DNA of 64,000 bases from Odiellus spinosus (Eukaryota > Arthropoda > Arachnida > Opiliones > Phalangiidae): the NCBI GenBank assembly GCA_963920705.1, contig OY987225.1, positions 3,732,501-3,796,500 on the forward strand. Direction: 5' to 3'. Within the stretch, counting starts at the first letter, position 1. Every line of letters begins with the position of its first letter. Below the pieces are notes generated by a model, which made no database searches, was not told the DNA's origin, and was given only the letters and a program-made list of their open reading frames with translations. The position numbers were made by a program, and so were the translations under genes. Shown here in pieces: positions 31,357 to 42,340 of the stretch.

Positions 31357-32155
31357 TTACTCTAACTTGTAAAGAATGTTTCGATCTTTCGTAATCAACA
31401 GTTGATTTTCAAATTCGGCTTGAACTAAACACGTGACAGCATTCGTTAAAGGGGTTTTAAAATTTACGGTTAATCGAAGACTACCGTGTTTTGATAAAGA
31501 ATAATGCTCGGCACTGGCTTGTTCTTCCGGAGTTAAATCTATGATGAAAAAAGTATTACCCTTACGTAATATCATTCCCTTTATTTTTTCCCAAGATATC
31601 GATCCCCGTAAACAAACTCTTGTATTCTCGACTCCAAAGTTTATTATCAAAGTCGGGTTGAAAAGGTTGATCAGGATAATTTTTATTACCCACCGAGAGA
31701 TATAATTGATTAATATCGAAATGTTGGAAATTAAACGGATTTTCGTCTAAAGCGCCGTTGAAAGCGCTCGTTTTAACAAAGGATATCGTGACCCGGTTCG
31801 GAATACGACCTAAGAATATATTTTCTTTCACCGTAACGGTATTACCCCTTTCGATATTAAAGTATTTGGTCACCGTTTGATTGATAGGATAAACGCAATT
31901 GGTTTTTTCCAAAACCATAGCGTGCGCTAACATAATATCGGGATTAATTTTGATTTTTCGAACATACATTGACGCGTCGGTAATATGAAATTTATACTTT
32001 ATAGGTAATACCCCCGCCGCTGCTTGAGCCTGTGGAATTGATATAATAGGAAAACCATTGGCTGATCGGATAAACTTAAATTTAACATCTACGTTATTTA
32101 TCAGAAATTTATTCATTTTACAAACATCGAGGGGTGGAACTCCTATCATTTCGAT
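31357..32155 (-). pseudogene. Polinton capsid-like protein, C-terminal half, frameshifted
   Basis: From about 32155 the frame reads EMIGVPPLDVCKMNKFLINN and continues with ITDASMYVRKIKINPDIMLA and FQPDFDNKLWSREYKSLFTG. This is the family annotated as F54H12.2-like, which structural predictions link to the double jelly-roll major capsid protein of Polintons (PY). A one-base shift near 31570 moves the frame to FFIIDLTPEEQASAEHYSLS and VQAEFENQLLI, and the stop is at 31357. The N-terminal half is replaced by copia pol sequence, to which it is joined in frame. Confidence 0.8.
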
Positions 32156-33830
32156 TCCATTTTGATCTGATTCTGCTTCCTCTTCGATGTCTGACTCTAT
32201 ATCTTCTTCTGGCCATTGCGAATTATATTGGAATATATTTTCTTTATCTCTGGCTGCGTATAGTTCGCTAATTCCCAATTTCATTTCGTTAAATGAAACA
32301 TGTTTCGTTTCAATGATCTTTTCTTCTTTCGGAAACCATATTCGATAACCCTTACTATTTTGAGCGTAACCAACAAATATTCCTAATTTGGCTCGATTAG
32401 CCAATTTGTTTCTGTGTGGCTTTGGTAAGTATGAGAAAGCGAGACTTCCATAGCGTTTCAGGTGTCCTGACCATTTTTCTACCGAAACTTTATCTCCTAA
32501 TTTTGAGTGAGGTAGGCGATTTGATAGATAAGTGAATGTGATTAGAGCTTCTCCCCATGAACTTTGTGGTAGTTTAGAGTCTTCTTGTAAAGTCCTGACG
32601 CCATCCAATAATGACCGGTTGAATCGCTCTGCGACTCCATTCATTTCCGGCGAATAGGTATTTGTCCTTTCAACTTGAATGCCATCCTTCTTACAACTGT
32701 TTTTGAAATATTCTGCGGTATATTCAAGTCCGTTGTCTGTACGCAAACGTTTCAGTCTATTTCCAGTTTGGCGTTCGGCCCAAGCTTTATATTCTCGATA
32801 CTTCTGATAAGCTTCATTCTTTGTTCTCATTAAATAGACCTTGGCGTTTCGTGAATAGTCATCAATGAACGTAATGAAGTATTTAGATCCGCCTAGAGTA
32901 TCCATTGGTGATGGACCCCATATATCGGTATGAACTAATTGTAAGACACCTGTTGTCTTAATTTCTCCAACTTTTATAGATGGTACTTTGGTTGCCTTGG
33001 ATAATTTACAAGCAACGCAGGTTTCCAGTTCCCCCCCTCAGGTTTGGTAATCCAATAACCATTCCTTTCATTTCCAAATCTTTTCTGTCTCTGATTTGGG
33101 TGTCCAAGTCTATTATGCCATAGAATTAATTCTGTCATGTTACTCATCTGACTCTCTTGATGACGACGAACATCTAACTTGCGTTGTTGAATTGGTGGAA
33201 CGTCTTTTTAATCTTTGTTTATTGTTGCATCCACTACATATAGATTATTTTCTGGATTTAAATGTGATATCATTATAAAGTTATTCGTTTTCGTTAACAC
33301 CGTTATCTTGTTGTCTTCTATTATAGCTTTGTGACCAGTTTCATCTATTAGCCTTGCCGAGAGCAAATTCCGTGTATATAAAGGCACGTGAACCACATCC
33401 CTTAGTATAATTCTATTATACCCATCTTTCTTTTTAGCTTCTAGTATGATATCTCCTCTTCCAATAGCCTCGGCTACTCCCTGCGCGATTGTTGCGGGTG
33501 TTTCTATCTCTTGATAATTGTGAAAATATGCTTTCTGATTGCAGAAATGGTGTGTAGCTGCCGAATCATATACGAAGCTTTCTCTATTTTCGGTGGTATT
33601 GATATACGCAGCTGCTGATGCAAAAAACGCTTGAGGAGATACTTTAGTTGGCCCATGTATGTCATACGTCTCCACTACGGTACTTAGATTAGTTACCATA
33701 TGAGCAATATAAGAGTATTGATGGGTTTTACCATCCCTTAGAGTCTGTCCTTTGGAAGTTTTATTATTTCTGCAGTCTTTTGCCCAATGTCCAAATTTAT
33801 GACATTTATTAGAGAAGAGGCTACCCTTTG
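32156..33830 (-). pseudogene. Copia pol fragment: zinc knuckle, protease, integrase
   Basis: The gag zinc knuckle C-H-KFGHWAKDC lies near 33804-33770. The protease motif FVYDSAATHHF follows near 33560, in a frame that ends at 33208. The gag-pre-integrase region has LWHNRLGHPN near 33110 and the paired Cys CVACKLSKATK near 33010. The integrase core has VHTDIWGP, LRTDNGLEY and GVAERFNRSLLDG, which supply the Asp, Asp, Glu triad. Shifts occur near 33100 and in the seven-C run 33031-33037. No reverse transcriptase, RNase H or LTR is present: the fragment stops after an acidic stretch near 32160 and changes directly into Polinton capsid. Confidence 0.85.
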
Positions 33831-34085
33831 GCGGATTTCCGAATCCGTCCCTTCCCCTTTTCCTCCCCCTACAAATTTCACACCCTCCCTACCCCCCTTA
33901 AAATCCGCCAACCGGGAGCACTCGACCCCCTCCCCATACCTCCCCTTAAAATCCGTCAACAGGGAGCACTTTTTCCCCTTCCCCACCCTTCCCCCTCCTA
34001 GAGTCTGCCAACAGGGAGCACTCTCGCCCCCCTACTGGCCCCCTAAAATCTGCCAACCGGTAGCATTCCGGTACCCTCCGGCTTC
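33831..34085. repeat. Pyrimidine-rich minisatellite, about 46-52 bp period, four clear units
   Basis: The core AAAATCCGCCAACCGGGAGC recurs in variants starting near 33900, 33948, 34000 and 34045, separated by C/T-rich spacers. A partial inverted phrase GGCGGATTTCC lies at 33831. The frames open here are repeat-derived. The block begins where the copia homology ends. Confidence 0.75.
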
Positions 34086-34109
34086 TACTGTGTCTCGTTC
34101 GCCCTGTAG

Positions 34110-34270
34110 GTGTCCTAGAAAAAGATAGGCTTAAAATCGGCTTCAACATAAATAAAAACCACCAGATGTCTTAGAAAAAGATAGAGGTCTGCGGCTAGAA
34201 AAAGATAGGCAGGTGTCCTAGAAAAATTTAGAGGTCTGCGGCTAGAAAAAGTTAGGCTTAAAAGTTAGGC
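34110..34270. repeat. Second minisatellite, CTAGAAAAAGATAG units
   Basis: GGTGTCCTAGAAAAAGATAG, ATGTCTTAGAAAAAGATAG and GGCTAGAAAAAGATAGGC-type phrases repeat five to six times, with AGGTCTGCGG inserted in two units. The units alternate in two forms of about 25 bp. Confidence 0.7.
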
Positions 34271-34421
34271 TTGAGCTAGTAAATAACAGACGTAGTTCCA
34301 AAGACAAAGTCTCACAAAAATCATTTTTTTTTATTCAAAGTTATTACAGGTTATTTACAATCAATACAGGTTATTTACAATTGCATTCAAAACATTTAAA
34401 GATATGACAGACTATTGACAA

Positions 34422-34676
34422 TTAATCAATAGTTTTTACGGTTCGGCTGTATCTGGTGGTCATGGTCTGACTAGGGTCCCCCTGTAACGTTTGCTGACGG
34501 TTAACTTTGAAACAAGTGGTACACCCATGATAATAACACCCCATAGATTCGAATATTTCCTGCTCGTATAAACCGGCGACTTTTAACCTGTTTATTCTAG
34601 CTTCTTTGCCGTTATAGGCCGATTGAAAGACAATACCACGTTGATATGCGATCCACTCGAGCCACTGAATGGCCAC
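34422..34676 (-). pseudogene. Polinton DNA polymerase B fragment
   Basis: The frame contains AIQWLEWIAYQRGIVFQSAY, then MGCYYHGCTTCF and DPSQTMTTRYSRT. The Trp-Leu-x-Trp start and the G-C-Y-x-HGC-x-x-CF motif belong to the segment upstream of the polymerase core in Polinton protein-primed polymerases. Only about 85 residues remain, with no polymerase A or C motif. Confidence 0.75.
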
Positions 34677-34699
34677 ATGGCTTTGATTTTCTTTAAAGG

Positions 34700-35389
34700 T
34701 ACATTATCACCCACTTTCGGGCAAAGAACTTAGTCTCATAATCGTGAATTTTTGTCTCCTACATAGTGGCGCCACCACTAAAAACCCGAAAAGAAACGCA
34801 AACTTTAGTCGCATGTTCTTCTTTTTCTCTTTTTCAGTTCCCCCATTGCAAAATTTCATTTCGTCCGTCCGTCCTCTCAAGATTTATCTTTACCCCCTTT
34901 TCCATCCCCTACAGTTCTGGAAACTTTTTGTGGCTTTCCCCTCCAACCGAAGCCCACTGTAATGTTAAGCTGACGTCGATTATATTTAATACTTCAATAT
35001 GCTATCCGATTTACGTCTTAGTAAATTGACAGCATTGCAATATCCATTAGAAAGGAATTTTAGTTTGGCCTGTTTGGTCAATATATTTTGAGCTTACAAT
35101 ATTTATTTTCATTTACGTTTTTAAGTTAATTCTCTTATAACAAATACCACTTGCTAATACAATAATTAATTAGTGTAATTATTATTATTATTACCGTTAC
35201 TACCGTTGCTCCCTAAACTAATCGGTGTAAAATGATGAATCTTGTCTTAAAACAAAGCTAGAAACCTACTTGGTATTTCACTGAAATTGCAAGGCTGTAT
35301 TATAACTGGAAGTAGTACAAAATAAATCTGAAAGGTAAGTTACTTTCAAGAAACCAAAGAATAATATTACGAGGCTCATTCCACAGCTA
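34700..35389. other. No gene seen
   Basis: The frames at 34744-35029 are pyrimidine-rich artefacts with no domain. The rest is AT-rich up to the TA that flanks the Tc1/mariner-type element. Confidence 0.4.
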
Positions 35390-35748
35390 TAGTCGCCCCA
35401 ACGAAAGAAGAGCCCTGAGAAAAACGTCCGAAATGGGGTCGACACCATCGACCCCATAGTTATTAATCAACTTGTTTTTCTCTTGCGATGTCTGTCTGCA
35501 ATATCGTCTGCTATCGAGATTGAGTGGATAAGTTCGGTGTTATAGAACGTCGGCTTTTTGCAGTGTATATGCTGTTATATTTTGTTTAATGCGATCAAGT
35601 ATTCTGTATAATTCATAACATAACGAAACAACATTAGAAAGTACACTAGTACTAGTTTTTTTTTATTACGATTAACCTACGAATTTAAAAACATTGAATA
35701 TTTAAGGAAAGACACCATTAGTGAAAAAACATAAATATAATCAAAAAT
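35390..35748 (+). repeat. Left long terminal inverted repeat of the Tc1/mariner-type element
   Basis: About 358 bp, pairing with 36859-37215 up to TATAATCAAAAA. The inner limit may shift by a few bases. Confidence 0.8.
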
Positions 35749-35787
35749 TAATGTAATTGTCTTAGAATTCAAGCACTCTTTGCCCGT

Positions 35788-35905
35788 TTAGTTCGAATAT
35801 TCATCGGAGTCTTCGCTGTCATCTTGCATGTTGATAATAAGAGGTTCAATCGTGGTTTCGATGATGGCATCTTTTTCCCAGTACTCTTCAAGTACCTTTT
35901 CAATT
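35788..35905 (-). pseudogene. Tc1/mariner transposase C-terminal end, inverted
   Basis: The minus strand reads KVLEEYWEKDAIIETTIEPL and ends in an acidic DDSEDSDEYSN tail with TAA at 35788-35790. An E-x-x-YW-x-x-D segment followed by an acidic tail is the usual end of the transposase type found at 36096-36835. It points toward the left arm, the opposite direction to the main frame. Confidence 0.6.
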
Positions 35906-36095
35906 TAAAAAATATTCAATTACCCGTGGTTTCGTTTGTTTTTTTAGTTAAGCGGAAGGAATTGCACATTTTAATTAAGAGCACTTTTCTTGTTTAAATT
36001 GACTATTTTATCTAAAATAAATATTTAAAACGTTTGAAAATTTTATCGCGCATGGTATTAATCAATGGGAGTGTGCAGCTCATAGTTAGTTAACC

Positions 36096-36953
36096 ATGCC
36101 GAAATGTAGTAGAGGCTCAACTATCCACCGCCAGGCACGAATAATTATATCTAATGTGGCCAGTTATTTTGAACGAGAGCGCAACGAAAAGCGTGTCTTG
36201 CATCCGGTTGAACAGGTTCAAGTTCGCACGGCAGAAGCAACTGGTGTAAGTTGTACAACGGTTAAAAGGATTCGGAAGGAAGTGAAAGATGCCGAACAGA
36301 TAGGAAAGTCATACGCCGAGGTTGCCCAGAGTCCCGGGAAGTCTAGAATCAGTTCATCCCCAGTAACTGAGGTAGATTACTTTCAGCTTGAAGCTATTAG
36401 ACGTCGAGTACATCAATTCTACTTAGACAAAGAGCTCCCCACTGTAGAGAAATTACTGGAATCCCTTCGACAAGTCGACGATGTGACGCAAGAAGCCATT
36501 TTCAGCGGTGGTCGTGAATCATTACGACAAGTACTTAAAAATCAACTTGGTTTCGAGTATAAAAAGGTCGATAGTCACAAGCATCTTATGGAAAGAACTG
36601 ACGTCGTGGCTCGCCGTCGGCAATTTCTAAAAACTGTAAAAGGTATCGATTTGAAGGACAACATTATTTTTATTGACGAGACGTGGGTGAATGAAAACCA
36701 TACGGTATCGCAATGTTGGCAGTTGGACGATATATCTGGTCCGAAAGTCCCTTCTGGTAAAGGAAAGAGACTTATTGTACTTCACGCGGGTTCCTCGAAA
36801 CGTTTTGTGAAGAATGGACTCTTGATATTCCCATTAAATCGGGCCTTGCAGACTATCATTTTTGATTATATTTATGTTTTTTCACTAATGGTGTCTTTCC
36901 TTAAATATTCAATGTTTTTAAATTCGGAGGTTAATCGTAATAAAAAATACTAG
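36096..36953 (+). pseudogene. Tc1/mariner-type transposase, N-terminal and first catalytic part
   Basis: The frame starts MPKCSRGSTIHRQARIIISN. A helix-turn-helix region follows (about residues 45-75, ATGVSCTTVKRIRKEV). The first catalytic Asp is in NIIFIDETWVNENHTVSQCW, and the next strand in GKRLIVLHAGS. After RFVKNGLLIF (about residue 248) the frame enters the right inverted repeat and codes for nonsense until 36953. The second Asp and the third acidic residue are missing, so the enzyme cannot work. Confidence 0.8.
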
Positions 36954-37215
36954 TACTGGTGTACTTTCTAATGTTGTTTCGCTATGATATGAATTATACA
37001 GAATACTTGATCGCATTAAACAAAATATAACAGCATATACTCTGCAAAAAGCCGACGTTCTATAACACCGAACTTATCCACTCAATCTCGATAGCAGACG
37101 ATATTGCAGAGAGACATCCCAAGAGAAAAACAAGTTGATTAATAACTATGGGCTCGATGGTGGCGACCCCATTTCGGACCTTTTTCTCAGGGCTCTTCTT
37201 TCGTTGGGGCGACTA
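36859..37215 (-). repeat. Right long terminal inverted repeat of the Tc1/mariner-type element
   Basis: Reverse complement of the left arm, 357 bp, ending GGGGCGACTA at 37215. Confidence 0.8.
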
Positions 37216-37217
37216 TA

Positions 37218-37498
37218 GTAGGCAATGTAGTAACAACTAACGCGATGTTAAGCCTGGCTTAACCGTTGCTTACTCTTCTTAAACACTACGTGGCTCCTCT
37301 GCTGATTGGTCGGTCGTCTTGGTTTGGAATTTCTGGGTAAAATCGGGACCTATTTTGATTTTTTTAAAAGTTCAGAGATATTGTCCCGTATGTTTTCATA
37401 CGCAAACGGGTCTTATTGTTAGGTAAAATTTCGGTAAAACATCACTTGATTTTCTTCTTCATGCTCCCTTTAATAAGTTGGTTTGGTAGCGAACTTTG
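37218..37498. other. No gene seen
   Basis: Mixed-composition spacer with no domain or clear repeat. Confidence 0.3.
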
Positions 37499-37701
37499 AA
37501 TAGCAGCCGATCAGGAATTTCATACAAGTTAATTTATATGTTCCAAATAGTTTTTATCCAATTGAAACTATAAAACACTTCCCGAATTGAGGGAAAATAG
37601 GCTTAATTTTTTAGAGTTTATAGCTCGATTTGGGTAAAGAATATTTTGAACGTATAAATTAACTTGTATTCCTAACGTGAAAGATATTTGACCGGCTGTT
37701 A
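37499..37701. repeat. Imperfect foldback, arms of about 75-85 bp
   Basis: AATAGCAGCCGATCA at 37499 and ATACAAGTTAATTTATA near 37522 recur in inverse orientation in 37621-37701 (TATAAATTAACTTGTAT near 37653, CCGGCTGTTATT near 37692). A core of 17 bases is exact and the remainder is gapped. This is an old MITE-like foldback upstream of the FLYWCH frame. Confidence 0.65.
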
Positions 37702-37752
37702 TTCCTGACCGGTTCCTAATTTATTTTTAAAAGGCTACGCGATTATCTCGTT

Positions 37753-38240
37753 ATGGAACGTATAGCTAATAAAGCTGGTTTTTTGTACGTAAATAATGGT
37801 TATCTATTTCGGTTAAATAAAAGAGTTAACGAGACAAGTTATTACGTGTGTAGGTCCAAGATATGTAACATTAAGGTAACTACAATTCGTGGTGTAATTG
37901 CAAGCGCGATTCCTGAGCTACATCCAGCCCATCAACCGGATGAGAAGTGTATTTTGAGATTAAAAGCCAAAGATAAAATGGTCTCATTTGCAAATTGAAT
38001 ACAAAAGCAAAAAACTTGATCGCGACTTCGGAAAAAGTCTCCCTGCCCAATATAGCAAGTACTTAAATCTTAACGAAAAGTATAAAACAGCTGTTTGTAA
38101 TTACCAAAGTGCTTGCGTAAACGCGAGTAACCCCAGCCTTGATTTAGCTTTGGAGTTACTCGATGTTGTATCTTTTAATTTGCATGTTGGTTAAATAGTA
38201 AAATTAACTTGAAACTCTATATCATACAATGGGAAATAAA
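37753..38240 (+). pseudogene. FLYWCH zinc-finger protein, frameshifted
   Basis: The first frame (37753-37998) carries a FLYWCH-like finger: GFLYVNNGYLFRLNKRVNET, then YYVCRSKICNIKV and IPELHPAHQPDE, giving two Cys and two His. The usual Trp before the Cys is Tyr. Shifted frames continue with KAKNLIATSEKVSLPNI and then YLNLNEKYKTAVCNYQ to a stop at 38192-38194, with AATAAA at 38235-38240. FLYWCH fingers bind DNA and are often found in mobile-element proteins (for example next to MULE transposases). The two shifts suggest decay. Confidence 0.6.
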
Positions 38241-38340
38241 GAATGAATATAAAATTTAAATTGGTTTATTTCGCCTAATTAATATAGGTAACAATGTAAT
38301 ATATTGTATATAAGAACCTCGATAAAAAATTGTCGGCTGA

Positions 38341-38455
38341 ATGGAATTCGATCCAATGGGATTTGAAAATTAAAATTCGATCAATTGGGAAAATATATTT
38401 TTTAATTCGATCCATTGGGAATTCGACCCAATGGGACTCTACCCAATGGGAATAT
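38341..38455. repeat. Short degenerate repeat with core CAATGGGA
   Basis: TTCGATCCAATGGGA and close variants (CGATCAATTGGGA, CGATCCATTGGGA, CGACCCAATGGGA, CTACCCAATGGGA) occur five times, with spacing from 14 to about 37 bp. The block fills the last 115 bp before the satellite array and shares no clear text with it. Confidence 0.75.
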
Positions 38456-40699
38456 ACCTTATAGCTGGGGTACCCCTTGTAAAAAAATAATACACCCCCT
38501 GTAAAATAAATAATCAAAGATTATGCAAGGGGTACCAATTGTAAAAAAAAATAATACACCCCTGTAAAATAAATAATCAAAGATTTTACAAGGGGTGCCC
38601 TTTGTAAAAAAATAATACACCCCCTTTAAAATAAGTAATGAAAGATTTTACAAGGGGTACCTCTTGTAAAAAAATAAAACACCCCCTGTAAAATAAATAA
38701 TCAAAGATTTTAAGAGAGGTACCCCTAGTAAAAAAAAAAATAATACACCCCCTGTAAAATAAATCATCAAAGATTTTACAAGGGGTACTCCTTGTAAAAG
38801 AATAATCAACCCCCTTGTAAAAGAATAATCAACCCCCTTGTAAAAGAATAATCAACCCCCTGTAAAATAAATAATCAAAGATTTTACAAGGGGTACCCCT
38901 TGTATAAAGATAAAACACCCCCTGTAAAATAAATAATCAAAGATATTACAAGGGGTACCCCTTGTAAAAAAAATAATACACCCCCTGTAAATTAAATAAT
39001 CAAAAATTTTACAAGGGTTACCCCTTGTAAAAAAAAATAATACACCCTTTGTGAAATAAATAATCAAAAATTTTACAAGGGTTACCCCTTGTAAAAAAAA
39101 TAATACACCCCTGTAAAATAACTAATCAAAGATTTTAAGAGGGGTACAACTTGTAAAAAAATTAATACACCCCCTGTAAAATAAATAATCAAAGATTATA
39201 CAAGAGGTAACAATTGAAAAAAAAATAATACACCCCTGTAAAATAAATAATCAATGATTTTACAGGGGTACCCCTTGTAAAAAAAAATAATACACCCCCT
39301 GTAAAATAAATAATCAAAAATTATAAAGGGGTACCCCTTGTAAAAAATTAATACACCCCCTGTAAAATAAATAATCAAAGATTTTACAAGGGGAACCCCT
39401 TGTAAAAAGATAATACACCCCCTATAAAATAAATAATCAAAGATTATACAAGGGGTACCCCTTGTAAAAAAATAATGCATCTCCTGTAAAATAAATAGTC
39501 AAAGATATTACAAGGGGTTCTCCTAGTAAAAAAAATAATACACCCCCTGTAAAATAAATAATCAAAAACTTTACAAGGGGTACCCTTGTAAAAAAATAAT
39601 TATATACCCTATGTAAAATAAATAATCAAAAATTTTACAAAGGGAACTCTTTGTAAAAAAAATAATACACCCCTGTAAAATAAATAATCAAAAATTTTAC
39701 AAGGGGTACCCCTTGTAAAAAAAAAAAAAAAAACCCTGTAAAATAAATAATCAAACATTATACAAGGGGTACCCCTTGTAAAAAAAATAATACACCCCCT
39801 GTGAAATAAATAATTAAAAATTTTACAAGGGGTATCCCTTGTAAAAAAAATAATACACCCCTGTAAAATAACTAATCAAAGATTTTAAGAGGGGTACAAC
39901 TTGTAAAAAAATTAATACACCCCCTGTAAAATAAATAATCAAAGATTATACAAGGGGTAACAATTGAAAAAAAAAAATAATACACCCCTGTAAAATAAAT
40001 AATCAAAGATTTTACAAGGGGTACCTCTTGTAAAAAAAATAATACACCCCCTATAAAATAAATAATCAAAGATTATACAAGGGGTACCCCTTGTAAAAAA
40101 AATAATACATCCCCTGTAAAATAAATAGTCAAAGATGTTACAAGGGGTTCTCCTAGTAAAAAAATAATACACTCCCTGTAAAATAAATAATCAAAAATTT
40201 TAAAGGGGTACCCCTTGTAAAAAAATAATCAACCCCCTGTAAAATAAATTATCAAAAATTTTACAAGGGGTACCCTTGTAAAAAAAATAATATACCCTAT
40301 GTAAAATATGTAATCAAAAATTTTACAAGGGGAACTCTTTGTTAAAAAAATAATACATCCCGTAAAATAGATAATCAAAAATTTTACAAGGGGTACCCCT
40401 TGTAAAAAAAGTAAGACACCCCATGTAAAATAAATAATCAAAGATTTTACAAGGGGTACCTCTTGTAAAAAAATTAATTCACCCCCTGTAAAATAAATAA
40501 TCAAAGATTTTACAAGGGGTACCCTGGTAAAAAAAAATAATATACCCTTGTAAAAAAAAATAATATACCCTATGTAAAATAAATAATCAAAAATTTTACA
40601 AAGGGAACTCTTTGTAAAAAAAATAATACACATCTTTAAAATAAATAATCAAACATTTTACAAGGGGTACCCCTTGTAAAAAGAAATAATACACCCCCT

Positions 40700-42010
40700 G
40701 TGAAATAAATAATTAAAAATTTTACAATTGGTATCCCTTGTAAAAAAAATAATACACCCCTGTAAAATAACTAATCAAAGATTTTAAGAGGGGTACAACT
40801 TGTAAAAAAATTAATACGCCCCCTGTAAAATAAATAATCAAGGATTTTACAAGAGGAACCCCTTGTAAAAAGATAATACACCCCCTGTAAAATAAATAAT
40901 CAAAGATTATACAAGGGGTAACAATTGAAAAAAAAAATAATACACCCCTGTAAAATAAATAATCAAAGATTTTATAAGGGGTACCTATTGTAAAAAAAAT
41001 AATACACCCCCTATAAAATAAATAATCAAAGATTATACAAGGGGTACCCCTTGTAAAAAAAATAATACACCCCCTGTAAAATAAATAGTCAAAGATATTA
41101 CAAGGGGTTCTCCTAGTAAAAAAAATAATACACCCCCTGTAAAATAAATAATTAAAAATTTTAAAGGGGTACCCCTTGTAAAAAAAAATACCCCCCTGTA
41201 AAATAAATGATCAGAAATTTTACAAGGGGTACCCTTTGTAAAAAAATAATACACCCCTTGTAAAATAAATAATCAAAAATTTTACAAGGGGTAACTCTTA
41301 TAAAAAAATAATATACCCCCCGTAAAATAAATAATCAAAGATTTTACAAGGGGTACTCCTTGTAAAAAAAATAATACACCCCCTGAAAAATAAATAATCA
41401 AACATTTTACAAGGAGTAACGCTAATAAAAAAAATAATACACCCCCTGTAAAATAAATAATCAAAGATTTTACAAGGGGTACACCTTGTAAAAAAAAATA
41501 ATTCACCCCCTATAAAATAAATAATCAAAAATGTTATAGGAGTACCCCTTGTAAAAAAAATAATACACCCCCTGTAAAATAAATAATCAAAAATTTTAAA
41601 GGGGTACCCCTTGTAAAAAAAAGAATACACCCCCTGTAAAATAAATAATAATACACCCCCTGTAAAATAAATAATGAAAAATTTTACAAGGGGTATCACT
41701 TATAAAAACAATAATACACCCTATATAAAATAAATAATCAAAAATTTTAAAGGGGTACCCCTTGTAAAAAAAATAATACACCCCCTGTAAAATAAATAAT
41801 CAAAGATTTTAAAGGGTTATCCCTTGTAAAAAAAAATAATCCAACCATGTAAAATAAATAATCAAACATTTTACAGGGGGTACCCCTTGTAAAAAAATAA
41901 TTCACCCCCTGTAAAATAAATAATCAAAGATTATACAAGGGGTAACAATTGTAAAAAAAATAATACACCTCCTGTAAAATGAATAATCAAAGATTTTACA
42001 AGGGGTACCC
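40700..42010. repeat. Higher-order block A1, repeated 3.65 kb further on
   Basis: Marker monomers in this block recur with a nearly constant offset: TAAAAATTTTAC at 40714 and 44369 (3655), GTAACTCTTATAAAAAAATA at 41291 and 44947 (3656), and the odd CAATAATAATTAACCCC unit near 42020 and 45675 (3654). The order of variant monomers is kept. Confidence 0.8.
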
Positions 42011-42340
42011 CTTGTAAAAACAATAATAATTAACCCCTGTAAAATAAATAATCAGAGATTTTACAAGGGGTACCTCTTTTAAAAAAAATAATACACCCCC
42101 TGTAAAATAAATAATCAAAGCTTATACAAGGGGTACCTCTTGTAAAAAAAATAATACACCCCCTGTAAAATAAATAGTCAAAGATATTACAAGGGGTTCT
42201 CCTAGAAAAAAAATAATAATACACCCCCTGTAAAATAAATAATCAAAAATTTTAAAGGGGTACCCCTTGTAAAAAAAAATAAATACACCCCCTGTAAAAT
42301 AAATAACCAAACATTTTACAAGGGGTACCCCTTGTAAAAA

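Larger units (their letters stand above)
28922..34700 (-). mobile_element. Polinton/Maverick element, partial, with an internal copia fragment
   Basis: Going down the minus strand are a DNA polymerase B fragment, a copia pol fragment with minisatellites, a capsid-like gene, a 45-residue gene, an unassigned gene, a retrovirus-like integrase and an adenovirus-like protease. This set is diagnostic of Polintons. From capsid to protease the spacing is viral in style: gaps of a few to about 40 bases and one ATGA overlap. No packaging ATPase, complete polymerase or terminal inverted repeat was found, so both ends are lost or lie in sequence that I could not recognise. Confidence 0.85.
35390..37215 (+). 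mobile_element. Tc1/mariner-type element with 0.36 kb inverted ends
   Basis: The ends TAGTCGCCCCAACGAAAGAA at 35390 and its reverse complement ending at 37215 lie between TA dinucleotides (35388-35389 and 37216-37217), as in Tc1/mariner insertions. The arms are about 35390-35748 and 36859-37215 and match with scattered differences. Inside are a plus-strand transposase lacking its C-terminal catalytic part and, beside the left arm, that missing C-terminus on the minus strand. The element is therefore a rearranged, non-autonomous derivative. Confidence 0.85.

Noticed and set aside
33738..34149. Gly/Pro-rich open frames on both strands
   Set aside because: Produced by the pyrimidine-rich minisatellite.
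34744..35029. Two overlapping Phe/Pro-rich plus-strand frames
   Set aside because: Low-complexity pyrimidine-rich DNA with no domain or start context.
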